A stretch of DNA of 23,051 bases. It comes from Kosmotogaceae bacterium. Its GTDB lineage: Bacteria; Thermotogota; Thermotogae; Petrotogales; Kosmotogaceae. The stretch is from NCBI GenBank assembly GCA_003444085.1, contig DLVL01000059.1:1-23051 (forward strand). The letters are read 5' to 3'. Below are positions 16,141 through 23,051 of the stretch, in pieces; positions within the stretch are counted from its first letter, which is position 1, and each line of letters opens with the position of its first letter. The notes below the pieces were generated by a model. The model was given only the letters and a program-made list of their open reading frames with translations, was not told where the DNA came from and ran no database searches. A program made the position numbers and the translations under genes.

Positions 16141-17073
16141 TCAGAACCTTCCGATGAGTCTAACGAGTGAATATATGGTTGCAGATACCGCCCCGGCAAT
16201 TAAAGGCGTTTGCAACCATCCCAACGCGATTCTACCAAGAACCCTCTTGTCACCAACTCTTGAACCTCTTGCAAGGCCAGCCCCAATAACCGCCCCGACG
16301 ATCGCCTGTGATGTTGAGACCGGAACGCCAACAATAGAATAAACCCATACTGTGAAAGACATACCCAGAACAGAAATGACGGAAGCAAAATGGTCAAGGG
16401 CAACTATCTGTTTCCCAACTGTCAGCATTACACGCTTGCTGTATGTAACAACACCCAAGCCAATACTCAATCCTCCAATAAGCGCTGCCTGCTCCACAGG
16501 AATGATCCCTGCAAAGACCCCAGTCACATTACCAACATTATTCGCCCCAAGTGCATATGCTCCGTATGCGCCAATAACAACTGCTGCGAGTTTCAGTGCT
16601 ACGTCCTGAATATACAGTGACCGGATTTTTCTGAAGAAGACACTGAAGAAGTGGTACCCGATGAAACCGAACAAGAGTCCTCCAATCGGAGTACCGAGCC
16701 ATGCCAGGAATACCTTGATAAGTACCTGCCACTGAACATTTCCGGTTAGAATGCCAATGCCAAGGATAGAGCCTACCATTGCCTGAGATGCAGAGACTGG
16801 AAGACCAAGTCTGGTCATCAGTGTCATGGCTAGTGCAGCACTTAGTGCACTCACTGCCGCGGAAAGCATCGAATGATCTGTTATACTGCTTATCGTTTCA
16901 AGACCCCTGCTTCCACCAACAACTGCTCCTATTAGTATGAAAAAAGCAGAAACAATGGCGGCAGTTCTGAACCTCACAAGGCCAGTAGATACGGCAGGCC
17001 CGAATATGTTCGAGGCATCATTTGCACCAAGAGACCAGCCGAAGAAAATCGCCGGAAGTAGCATCAGACCCAA
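16141..17073 (-). CDS. pit: inorganic phosphate transporter, PiT family
   Basis: A 310-residue polytopic membrane protein of the PiT family, which imports phosphate (or metal-phosphate) by cation symport. The two inverted PiT signature repeats are present: GANDASNIFGPAVSTG near the N-terminus and GANNVGNVTGVFAG in the middle. The paired segments GLPVSASQAMVGSI and GVPVSTSQAIVGAV follow. About nine hydrophobic helices can be counted. The start is TTG 17073, with AAGGA about ten bases upstream; an ATG three codons later is the alternative. The protein is at the short end for bacterial PiT and lacks the large central loop. A good extended -10 promoter lies just upstream. No PhoU-like regulator is adjacent. 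Confidence 0.92.
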   Translation of the reverse strand: MGLMLLPAIFFGWSLGANDASNIFGPAVSTGLVRFRTAAIVSAFFILIGAVVGGSRGLETISSITDHSMLSAAVSALSAALAMTLMTRLGLPVSASQAMVGSILGIGILTGNVQWQVLIKVFLAWLGTPIGGLLFGFIGYHFFSVFFRKIRSLYIQDVALKLAAVVIGAYGAYALGANNVGNVTGVFAGIIPVEQAALIGGLSIGLGVVTYSKRVMLTVGKQIVALDHFASVISVLGMSFTVWVYSIVGVPVSTSQAIVGAVIGAGLARGSRVGDKRVLGRIALGWLQTPLIAGAVSATIYSLVRLIGRF

Positions 17074-17100
17074 TACAGGACATCCTTTCGACTCAGAAAG

Positions 17101-17129
17101 CTGTGATTGTTAATTATAGCACATCACAG
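17101..17129 (-). promoter_or_regulatory. extended -10 promoter of the phosphate transporter gene, flanked by a 7-bp dyad
   Basis: On the minus strand TGC-TATAAT (17121-17113) is a perfect extended -10 element, which would start transcription near 17106, about 33 bases before the TTG start. CTGTGAT (17101-17107) and ATCACAG (17123-17129) form a perfect 7-bp inverted repeat bracketing this box. The arms are 15 bases apart, too far for a CRP site, but the placement suits a repressor. The -10 element is seen; the operator role is inferred. Confidence 0.62.
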
Positions 17130-17213
17130 AAGATGTCCCGTATCCTGTATTTACATGAGAATGTTTGCTGCAGCTATCCTCAGACGACTACACGTGTTTA
17201 CGCTCGTGATCCT

Positions 17214-18581
17214 CTAACTTGCTAGTTTGACCAGCCTGAGAGAGATTTCGTTGTGTCGCTTGACAAGATCATCTATTCCCTTATCCAGAAACTGTCCTTC
17301 TTTGATTCTTACTTTACCGTTAATCATCACGAAGTCTGCTTGCTTTGCATCACACATGATTAGAGATCCTACAGGCTCTGAAACCCCTCCGGCGAATTCT
17401 ATCCTGTTCAGATTGAAAGCGATCAGGTCTGCGGCCTTTCCTGGATCAATACTTCCTGTGTAGTCATCCATTCTCAGCACCGAAGCCCCTCCGATTGTAG
17501 CTGCTCTTAGGGCTTCGTATGGTGTCAGGGCTTCTGCTCCTTCCTTCACTCTCTGGAGCAGAAGCATGTTTCTCGCCTCAAGTAACATGTTTCCCGTATC
17601 GTTCGATGCACTGCCATCAACAGCGAGTCCGACTCTCAGACCATTATCAAGCATTTTCCTGATCGGCGCTATACCTGATCCCAGGCGCATGTTGGAAGAT
17701 GGACAGTGCGCTATGCCGCAATCACTTTCGCTGAGTAAACGGATATCACTGTCATTCACCCAGACAACGTGTGCGAACCACACGCGGCGATTCAGCCACC
17801 CAACTTTCTTCATGTAGTCAACAGGACGTAAACCATGGTTGCTGAGGCAGAACTCCTCTTCATCTCTTGTTTCAGCAAGGTGTGTATGAAGTAGAACATC
17901 GTATTCTTCGGCGAGTTCTACCGTTTCTGCAAGAGAGGATTCCTTAACTGAGAATGGCGAGCAAGGAGCAAGTGCAATCCTGAGCATCGAAAGCTTCCTT
18001 GGATCATGGAATCTCTCGATCAGTCTCCGGGAGTCTTCCATAATCTGTTCATGCGTTTGAACAACTGAATCAGGTGGTAGTCCCCCATCCTTTTCCGACA
18101 GGGACATCGAACCCCTTGTAGGATGGAACCTGATGCCACATTCTGCAGCACCTTCTATTTCAGAATCTATGAATCTCTCTTTGCCTTTTGGATGGAGGTA
18201 GAGCATATCGGTTGTTGTGGTTACACCCGACTTCATCATCTCGTATACAGCAACTTTTGTGCTCACATAGATCGCTTCATTATCAAGCTTCTCCCATAGA
18301 CCATAAAGATATGTGAGCCAGTCAAACAACTTGGCAGAAGCAACTTCTCTGACATTACGAAACAGTGACTGATAAAGATGATGATGCGTATTCACCAAAC
18401 CCGGAATTACCACATGTCCCGATAAATCAATAATCTCATCATAAGGCGAAAGATCTGAGGGTTCGCCTGGTCCGACTTCCTCTATCACATTGTCGTCAAT
18501 CGAAACATAGGCTCCGCTGATTATCTCATCAGTTTCATTCATTGTTGCCAGGGTATGGATGTTTATCAGCAGTCTCTTCAT
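17214..18581 (-). CDS. 8-oxoguanine deaminase-like amidohydrolase
   Basis: A 455-residue member of the amidohydrolase superfamily (AtzA/TrzA/guanine-deaminase branch). Metal ligands are visible: H66 and H68 in NTHHHLY, H234 in HTHLAE, H271 in FAHVVW and D322 in AVDGSASND. The segments LFDWLTYLYGLW and RFHPTRGSMSL closely resemble characterised 8-oxoguanine deaminases, which convert 8-oxoguanine to urate and ammonia. Related chlorohydrolase or cytosine-deaminase-like activities remain possible. The start is ATG 18581 with GGAGGTGA five bases upstream. It is divergently transcribed from the ygeY-ygeW-hyuA-ssnA operon across a short gap, so shared regulation is likely. Its product, if the assignment holds, is the substrate attributed to that operon. 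Confidence 0.85.
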   Translation of the reverse strand: MKRLLINIHTLATMNETDEIISGAYVSIDDNVIEEVGPGEPSDLSPYDEIIDLSGHVVIPGLVNTHHHLYQSLFRNVREVASAKLFDWLTYLYGLWEKLDNEAIYVSTKVAVYEMMKSGVTTTTDMLYLHPKGKERFIDSEIEGAAECGIRFHPTRGSMSLSEKDGGLPPDSVVQTHEQIMEDSRRLIERFHDPRKLSMLRIALAPCSPFSVKESSLAETVELAEEYDVLLHTHLAETRDEEEFCLSNHGLRPVDYMKKVGWLNRRVWFAHVVWVNDSDIRLLSESDCGIAHCPSSNMRLGSGIAPIRKMLDNGLRVGLAVDGSASNDTGNMLLEARNMLLLQRVKEGAEALTPYEALRAATIGGASVLRMDDYTGSIDPGKAADLIAFNLNRIEFAGGVSEPVGSLIMCDAKQADFVMINGKVRIKEGQFLDKGIDDLVKRHNEISLRLVKLAS

Positions 18582-18599
18582 TTGGTCACCTCCACTAAG

Positions 18600-18608
18600 A
18601 TTCTATCA
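18600..18608 (-). promoter_or_regulatory. candidate extended -10 promoter of the 8-oxoguanine deaminase gene
   Basis: Read on the minus strand, TGA-TAGAAT (18608-18600) is an extended -10 match lying 18 bases before the start codon at 18581. It would put the transcript start near 18593, right at the edge of the GGAGGTGA ribosome binding site, so the leader would be very short. There is no clear -35 box. This is a moderate candidate only. Confidence 0.4.
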
Positions 18609-18641
18609 CCTGCAAGCTACGGGAATGGCTCATTTGGGTCT

Positions 18642-18678
18642 TTGAAGGAGACTAAAATGATGCTATAGTTGAATCAAC
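18642..18678 (+). promoter_or_regulatory. promoter of the ygeY-ygeW-hyuA-ssnA operon with overlapping small palindrome
   Basis: A -35 TTGAAG (18642-18647), a 16-base spacer and -10 TATAGT (18664-18669) preceded by TGC form a good extended promoter. The predicted start is near 18676, about 23 bases before the ygeY ATG. GTTGA-A-TCAAC (18668-18678) is a perfect odd palindrome over the transcription start. Its GTTGA/TCAAC arms recall the dyad at the bglA promoter. Repressor binding here is an inference. Confidence 0.6.
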
Positions 18679-18698
18679 AACAGGAAAAGGAGGAACAT

Positions 18699-19892
18699 AT
18701 GCGTCCCAAACACCTTCTGAAGGCTGCCTGGCAGCATGAGCAGGAAATTGTGGCTTTTCTTCGTGACATTGTTATGATCCCTAGCTATTCGGGAAATGAA
18801 GAGAAAGTGGTAAAGCGGATTGCTCTTGAGATGGAGAAGGTCGGTTTTGATGAAGTGAAGATCGACCCTCTTGGTAACGTGATTGGCAGGATAGGATCAG
18901 GACCAAGAGTCATCGCAATGGACGCTCACATTGATACAGTCGAACTGGGAAACGAGAGACTCTGGAAGGTTGATCCTTTTGGTGCCGTGCTCAAGGATGG
19001 CATTATTTACGGGCGTGGGGCATCCGATCAGAAAGCTGGTATGGCTTCCCTGGTATATGGTGCCAAGATAATGAAAGAGCTGGTAGGAACTGACGGTTTC
19101 ACGCTCTATGTAACGGGAACAGTCATGGAGGAGGATTGTGATGGCCTCTGCTGGAAGTATATAATTGATAACAATGAAATCAGACCAGACTATGTCGTTA
19201 TCAGTGAACCAACAAACCTCAATGTGTATCGAGGACACAGGGGTCGACTAGAGCTTCAGATAAGGACAGAAGGACGTTCCTGTCATGCGAGTGCTCCTGA
19301 ACGAGGTGTTAACGCCATATACAAGATGGTGCCTGTAATACAGGGGATATCCCTTCTGAATGATCGGCTGAAGTCAGATGATTTCCTCGGCAAAGGGAGC
19401 ATCGCTGTTACACAGGTTTTTTTCAAGTCCCCCTCTCAGAATGCTGTCCCCGATGAATGCACCATACAGATAGACAGAAGACTCACAGCAGGAGAGACAA
19501 AAGAAACTGTGAGGCAGGAACTTGAAGATATCTTCACAAGCTCAAAAACCAAGGCGGAGATTGTTTCTCTTGTCTATGAAGAACCCGCATATACTGGCGT
19601 GGTTTTTCCGATGGAGAAGTACTTCCCAACATGGGTGCTTGATGAGGATCATCCGCTGGTAAGAAAAGCTGTCGAGTCCTACAGGGAAGTGCTGGAGTCT
19701 GAACCAGACCTTGGAAAATGGGGTTTTTCAACAAATGGCACAGTAACTGCAGGCCTGTATGGAATCCCTACCGTGGGTTTTGGACCGGGGAATGAGATTC
19801 ATGCACATTCTCCTGATGACCAGGTAAGTGTTGAACATCTTGTGAAAGCAGCGGCAGTATATGCATTGATGCCAGCAAAGATCACAGAATGA
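18699..19892 (+). CDS. ygeY: YgeY-type M20-family metallohydrolase (purine/selenium-linked cluster)
   Basis: A 397-residue M20 peptidase/amidohydrolase-fold enzyme of the YgeY group. Metal-binding features are DAHIDT with H77 and D79, GRGASDQKAGMA with bridging D110, TVMEEDCDG with catalytic base near E144/E145, E170 in ISEPT, and the C-terminal EIHAHSPDD (H368/H370). The central dimerisation domain begins near RGRLELQIRTEG. The start is ATG 18699, five bases after AAGGAGG; an upstream in-frame TTG lies at the promoter -10 box and can be discarded. In E. coli and gut anaerobes this gene sits with ygeW, ygeX, hyuA and ssnA, and the set is tied to anaerobic purine/urate breakdown. Its exact substrate is not established from sequence; an amide or ureide intermediate is a reasonable inference. 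It is the first gene of the operon here. Confidence 0.88.
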   Translation: MRPKHLLKAAWQHEQEIVAFLRDIVMIPSYSGNEEKVVKRIALEMEKVGFDEVKIDPLGNVIGRIGSGPRVIAMDAHIDTVELGNERLWKVDPFGAVLKDGIIYGRGASDQKAGMASLVYGAKIMKELVGTDGFTLYVTGTVMEEDCDGLCWKYIIDNNEIRPDYVVISEPTNLNVYRGHRGRLELQIRTEGRSCHASAPERGVNAIYKMVPVIQGISLLNDRLKSDDFLGKGSIAVTQVFFKSPSQNAVPDECTIQIDRRLTAGETKETVRQELEDIFTSSKTKAEIVSLVYEEPAYTGVVFPMEKYFPTWVLDEDHPLVRKAVESYREVLESEPDLGKWGFSTNGTVTAGLYGIPTVGFGPGNEIHAHSPDDQVSVEHLVKAAAVYALMPAKITE

Positions 19893-19907
19893 GAAGAGGT
19901 GTTTGTC

Positions 19908-20894
19908 GTGAGTAGTATGTTCAGAGGAAGACATTTCATCTCCACACAGGACTTCACAAAAGAAGAGCTGGATCTGATCGTTGACCTTTCTCTTGATCTA
20001 AAGAGGCGTTTTGCAGTTGGAGAACTCACACCGTGGCTTCCCTACCAGACCGTTTTCATGATTTTCTTTGACGAATCCACAAGGACGCGCAATTCGATTG
20101 AGGCTGGAATCACCCAGCTGGGCGGCCATGCGCACTTTCTCAATCCAAAGACAATGCAAACTGCCCACGGTGAAGTGGCTCGTGACACAGCGATGATTTT
20201 CTCCAGGTTTGGCCACGCAATTGCCGTAAGACACTGTTCCTTCGGAATCGGCAATGCGTTTCTCAACGAACTGGCAAAGCATTCATCCGTACCCGTCCTA
20301 AACCTTCAGGATGACTATTATCATCCGATGCAGGTGATGGCTGACCTGATGACTATAAGAGAACGATTTGGAGTGAACACTCGCGGTTTGAAAGTAGCAG
20401 TATCCTGGGCTTACGCTGAGAGCCATCTTAAGCCTCTTTCTGTTCCTCAGTCTCAGATACTGGCTTTCCCCAGGTACGGCATGGACGTTACGCTGGCCTA
20501 CCCTGAAGGGTTTGATCTCATGCCAGATATTGTTGACAAAGCTAAACAAAGTGCTGAAGAGAGTGGAACGAAACTCGAAATCACCCATGATATGGATGAA
20601 GCCTTCAAGGGAGCAGACGTAGTAATCCCCAAGTCTTGGGGCGGGTTCTACGTGTCAGATAATCCCGACGAAATCATGGCGGAAGTAAGAAAGCATAAAG
20701 ACTGGATCTGCACACCTGAGAGGATGGAGCTCGCGGCCAAGCACAGTATATATATGCATGCTTTGCCTGCGGACAGGGGTCGTGAGGTTGTTGATGAAGT
20801 AATCGATGGGCCACAGTCCGTTGTGATTGATGAAGCTGAAAACAGGCTTCACACGGCAAAGGCGATCATGGCACTAACGATGGGAGGAAAATGA
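19908..20894 (+). CDS. ygeW: YgeW-type carbamoyltransferase (knotted transcarbamylase)
   Basis: A 328-residue member of the aspartate/ornithine carbamoyltransferase superfamily. The carbamoyl-phosphate-binding STRTR is at 57-61, HPMQ at 139-142 and HALPADRG at 284-291. The segment SWAYAESHLKPLSVPQ (166-181) matches the knot-region signature of YgeW rather than anabolic OTCase. In the degradative direction such an enzyme would phosphorolyse a carbamoylated intermediate to carbamoyl phosphate, from which carbamate kinase makes ATP. The start is GTG 19908, six bases after AAGAGGTG; a GTG at 19899 overlaps that site, and ATG 19917 is a less well-spaced alternative. It is some 60-70 residues shorter than E. 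coli YgeW (about 396). It begins 15 bases after ygeY and overlaps hyuA by four bases. Confidence 0.86.
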   Translation: MSSMFRGRHFISTQDFTKEELDLIVDLSLDLKRRFAVGELTPWLPYQTVFMIFFDESTRTRNSIEAGITQLGGHAHFLNPKTMQTAHGEVARDTAMIFSRFGHAIAVRHCSFGIGNAFLNELAKHSSVPVLNLQDDYYHPMQVMADLMTIRERFGVNTRGLKVAVSWAYAESHLKPLSVPQSQILAFPRYGMDVTLAYPEGFDLMPDIVDKAKQSAEESGTKLEITHDMDEAFKGADVVIPKSWGGFYVSDNPDEIMAEVRKHKDWICTPERMELAAKHSIYMHALPADRGREVVDEVIDGPQSVVIDEAENRLHTAKAIMALTMGGK

Positions 20895-22270
20895 CCCACG
20901 ATCTGGCTCTTCATGGTGGCACCATCTGCGATGGATATACCTGCATGCAGGCAACTATTCTCGTTTCCGACGGCAAGATCAAGGCTATCATCGATTCTTC
21001 GGATGCATTCAGTGCGAAAGAAGTTGTTGACTGCAGGGGCTGTTTTGTCCTTCCAGGCTTTATTGATCCTCATGTGCATCTGAAACTCAGGCTTGGCAAC
21101 CATGAATCCGCTGATGACTTCCTCGGCGGTAGTGAGCTGGCTCTTTCTGGTGGTGTAACGACCTTCATTGACTTTCTCGACCCCGGGCGTGATGCCAGGG
21201 AATTACGTAGTCTTTTCGAAGATAGGCTCAGTCTCGCAAAGAGTTCGAAGATCGATTTTTCATTTCACTCAACAATTGCTGGAGAACCACTTTCCACAGC
21301 TGAAGAATTCACCTCCGAATCTCTTTTGCTGGGATGTCCGACCATAAAAGTCTTTACGACCTACAGTGAATCCGGAAGGATGACAGAAGACGGTTTCCTG
21401 ATCGATCTTCTAGAGCAGTCCCGAGAACGAGGGACGGTTGTACTGGTTCATGCAGAAAACGATCCTATCATTCAGCATGAGATCAGAAAATCAGGTCCCG
21501 TTGTGACCTGGAAAGACCTCGGAAGCGTCAGACCTGTAATCACTGAACGCGAGGCAGTCGGCCGGATGTCTGTATATGCCGCAGAAACAGGTGGACAGGT
21601 CTATATTGTACATGTGTCTGCAGGATCGAGTATCCTTCTGGCCAGTAGCATTCCCGGTTTCTCTGCCAGGAACATTGTGTTCGAAACCTGTCCCCAATAT
21701 GTTGTCTTTACAGACAGGTCACTGAAGTCTGATGATGGAGCGTTGTTTGGGTGCGTGCCGCCGCTGAGACCTGCAGAAGAAAGAGACCTCCTCATCGAAT
21801 TCGTCAGACAGGGAATGGTGTCCACGCTGGGAACTGATCATTGTCCGTTCACTTCGGCTGAAAAACTCGCAGCAGGTTCTCTGGCGGAGCTCCCGCTTGG
21901 GCTCGGAAGTCTTGGTCTGACTGCCAGCGCCCTCTGGACAGTTCTTGAAGAGGGTGATATCTGTCTGCTGACCAGGATGATGTCGGCGAATGCCGCGAAG
22001 CTTCTCGGACTTTATCCACAGAAGGGGAGTCTTATTCCTGGTACTGATGCAGATATTGTCGTCTTCGATCCTAACTCGTGTATTGAAAACCTGCCGAACG
22101 ACTTCACCGCTTGTGACTACAGTCCTTATTCTGGCCTTTCGATGACCGGTAAAGTTGTAGCCACAGTGATGCGGGGGAAACTAGCCTACGATGGGCAATA
22201 CGTGCTTGTCCCCGAAGGATACGGCGCCTTCATAGCTCGAGAACAGATTGATTGGAGTGAAGTTTCATGA
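20891..22270 (+). CDS. hyuA: HyuA-type cyclic amidohydrolase (dihydropyrimidinase/hydantoinase family)
   Basis: A 459-residue binuclear metal-dependent cyclic amidase, usual length for dihydropyrimidinases. Metal-site residues are H61 and H63 in DPHVHLKL, the carboxylated lysine K153 in TIKVFTTYS, H187 in VHAEND, H241 in VHVSAGSS and D316 in GTDHCPF. The family opens cyclic amide or ureide rings (dihydropyrimidines, hydantoins, allantoin-like compounds). In the ygeW-ssnA setting it probably opens a purine-derived ring. ATG 20891 overlaps the ygeW stop (ATGA), with GGGAGG just upstream. The first strand, LALHGGTICDG, is typical. Its stop again overlaps the ssnA start in an ATGA arrangement, so the three genes are translationally coupled. 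Precise substrate unknown. Confidence 0.9.
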   Translation: MTHDLALHGGTICDGYTCMQATILVSDGKIKAIIDSSDAFSAKEVVDCRGCFVLPGFIDPHVHLKLRLGNHESADDFLGGSELALSGGVTTFIDFLDPGRDARELRSLFEDRLSLAKSSKIDFSFHSTIAGEPLSTAEEFTSESLLLGCPTIKVFTTYSESGRMTEDGFLIDLLEQSRERGTVVLVHAENDPIIQHEIRKSGPVVTWKDLGSVRPVITEREAVGRMSVYAAETGGQVYIVHVSAGSSILLASSIPGFSARNIVFETCPQYVVFTDRSLKSDDGALFGCVPPLRPAEERDLLIEFVRQGMVSTLGTDHCPFTSAEKLAAGSLAELPLGLGSLGLTASALWTVLEEGDICLLTRMMSANAAKLLGLYPQKGSLIPGTDADIVVFDPNSCIENLPNDFTACDYSPYSGLSMTGKVVATVMRGKLAYDGQYVLVPEGYGAFIAREQIDWSEVS

Positions 22271-23051
22271 TACTCAAAGATCTTTCAGTCTTCACAAACG
22301 ATGGAAGGTTCATCAAAAACGGAGCAATACTGATCGAAGGTGAAGAGATCACCGGAGTCTACGACACGCCAGAGGATGCTCCGGCAAGAGATGAGACCCT
22401 CAGTTTGCCTGGCCGCGTTGCCATCCCTGGCCTGGTAAACGCTCATACTCATATCTATTCCACCCTTTCCAGAGGAATGCCGCTTTCTGGCTATTCACCG
22501 CGCTCGTTCACGGAAATCCTCGAGCAGTTATGGTGGAAGCTGGACAGGAAACTTGGGCTTGAAGATGTGGAGATCAGCGCTTATGTTGCGGCCATTGAAT
22601 CGTTGAAATCCGGAGTAACGACACTGATCGATCACCACTCTTCTCCAAATAGTATCCGTGGTTCGCTGGATTGCATAGCAGATGCGGTCAACAGTATCGG
22701 GATGCGCTGCTCAACATGCTATGAGATTTCCGATCGAGACGGAGAAAAAGCCAGAGATGAAGCAATTGCAGAGAACGTTGACTTCATTTCCTCTCCCAGC
22801 AGTTTCAGGAAAGGGCTTATCGGATTACACGCGAGTTTCACTCTTTCAGACGAGACGCTGAGGATCCTGAACAATCTCGATAACGATCGTACACCGATAC
22901 ATATTCATGTTGCAGAAGGCCCTGAGGACCAGGAAAGAACGATGGCATTGAATGGTTGCCGTGTTGTGGAACGATTGGACAAGTGGGGGCTCCTGAGAAA
23001 GGATTCGATACTGGCTCACTGCATTCACATCGATCAGAACGAAGCTGCACT
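22267..23051 (+). CDS. ssnA: SsnA-type amidohydrolase, N-terminal part (runs off right edge)
   Basis: The first 261 codons of an SsnA-like aminohydrolase (intact about 440). The N-terminal beta-sandwich (VFTNDGRFIKNGAILIEG) leads into the barrel, with metal ligands H60 and H62 in LVNAHTHIYS, H214 in HIHVAEGPED and H251 in LAHCIHID. IDHHSS (121-126) and GLHASFT (186-192) are SsnA-group features. ATG 22267 overlaps the hyuA stop by four bases, with GGAGTGA upstream. In E. coli ssnA lies beside ygfK and the xdhD-type dehydrogenase genes, and it belongs to the gene set linked to anaerobic urate/purine catabolism. It probably hydrolyses or deaminates a purine-derived ring intermediate. The decayed gene at 13937-15216 is its paralog. 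The catalytic aspartate would lie beyond the edge. Confidence 0.88.
   Translation, partial: MILKDLSVFTNDGRFIKNGAILIEGEEITGVYDTPEDAPARDETLSLPGRVAIPGLVNAHTHIYSTLSRGMPLSGYSPRSFTEILEQLWWKLDRKLGLEDVEISAYVAAIESLKSGVTTLIDHHSSPNSIRGSLDCIADAVNSIGMRCSTCYEISDRDGEKARDEAIAENVDFISSPSSFRKGLIGLHASFTLSDETLRILNNLDNDRTPIHIHVAEGPEDQERTMALNGCRVVERLDKWGLLRKDSILAHCIHIDQNEAA

Noticed and set aside
16105..16156. CATCGGAA/TTCCGATG inverted repeat at the end of the phosphate transporter gene as a terminator
   Set aside because: The loop is about 36 bases and no T-tract follows on the transcribed strand. It also spans the tRNA promoter, so chance pairing is likely.
18669..18698. TTG start for ygeY at 18669
   Set aside because: It overlaps the -10 box of the predicted promoter. 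ATG 18699 has AAGGAGG at ideal spacing, and M20 homology follows.

Overview
The window looks like a chromosomal segment of a Thermotogae bacterium, most plausibly a mesophilic, Mesotoga/Kosmotoga-like member. This is an inference from the gene set: a Thermotoga-type CorA, a GH1 beta-glucosidase, a tmk-clpC-radA-disA run, strong GGAGG ribosome binding sites, frequent GTG/TTG starts and moderate GC. No taxonomic marker such as 16S rRNA is present, so the assignment is tentative. Gene density is high, and there are no insertion sequences or CRISPR arrays.

Layout. (1) Positions 1-2217, minus strand: beta-glucosidase bglA, a small two-helix membrane protein and the start of a corA Mg2+ channel that runs off the left edge. 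The bglA promoter has its -10 box buried in a perfect palindrome. (2) 2390-3252, plus: a deletion scar. The first codons of an electron-transfer-flavoprotein beta gene (etfB) are joined out of frame to the last two thirds of a glcD-type FAD oxidase gene. (3) 3451-13927, plus: a long co-directional run of PfkB sugar kinase, YbdG-like MscS channel, beta-helix lipoprotein, small-domain methyltransferase, thymidylate kinase, ClpC, RadA and DisA (c-di-AMP synthase). The genes from the lipoprotein onward are nearly contiguous or overlapping. (4) 13937-17121, minus: a decayed SsnA-like amidohydrolase pseudogene, a WecG/TagA glycosyltransferase, tRNA-Leu(CAA) with its own promoter and terminator, and a PiT phosphate transporter with an extended -10 promoter. 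(5) 17214-23051: a purine-catabolic locus. A minus-strand 8-oxoguanine deaminase-like gene diverges from a plus-strand operon ygeY-ygeW-hyuA-ssnA, which runs off the right edge.

The most notable system is the last. YgeY, YgeW, HyuA and SsnA are four of the proteins associated with anaerobic urate/purine breakdown in gut anaerobes and in the E. coli ygeW-ssnA region. Their compact, translationally coupled arrangement here, beside an enzyme family that turns 8-oxoguanine into urate, suggests a purine-to-carbamoyl-phosphate route in this lineage. The partners (ygeX, ygfK, xdh, carbamate kinase) are not in view. About 7 kb away lies a second, ssnA-like gene that lacks every recognisable metal ligand and is broken by a stop codon and frameshifts, so the family seems to have duplicated and then decayed here.
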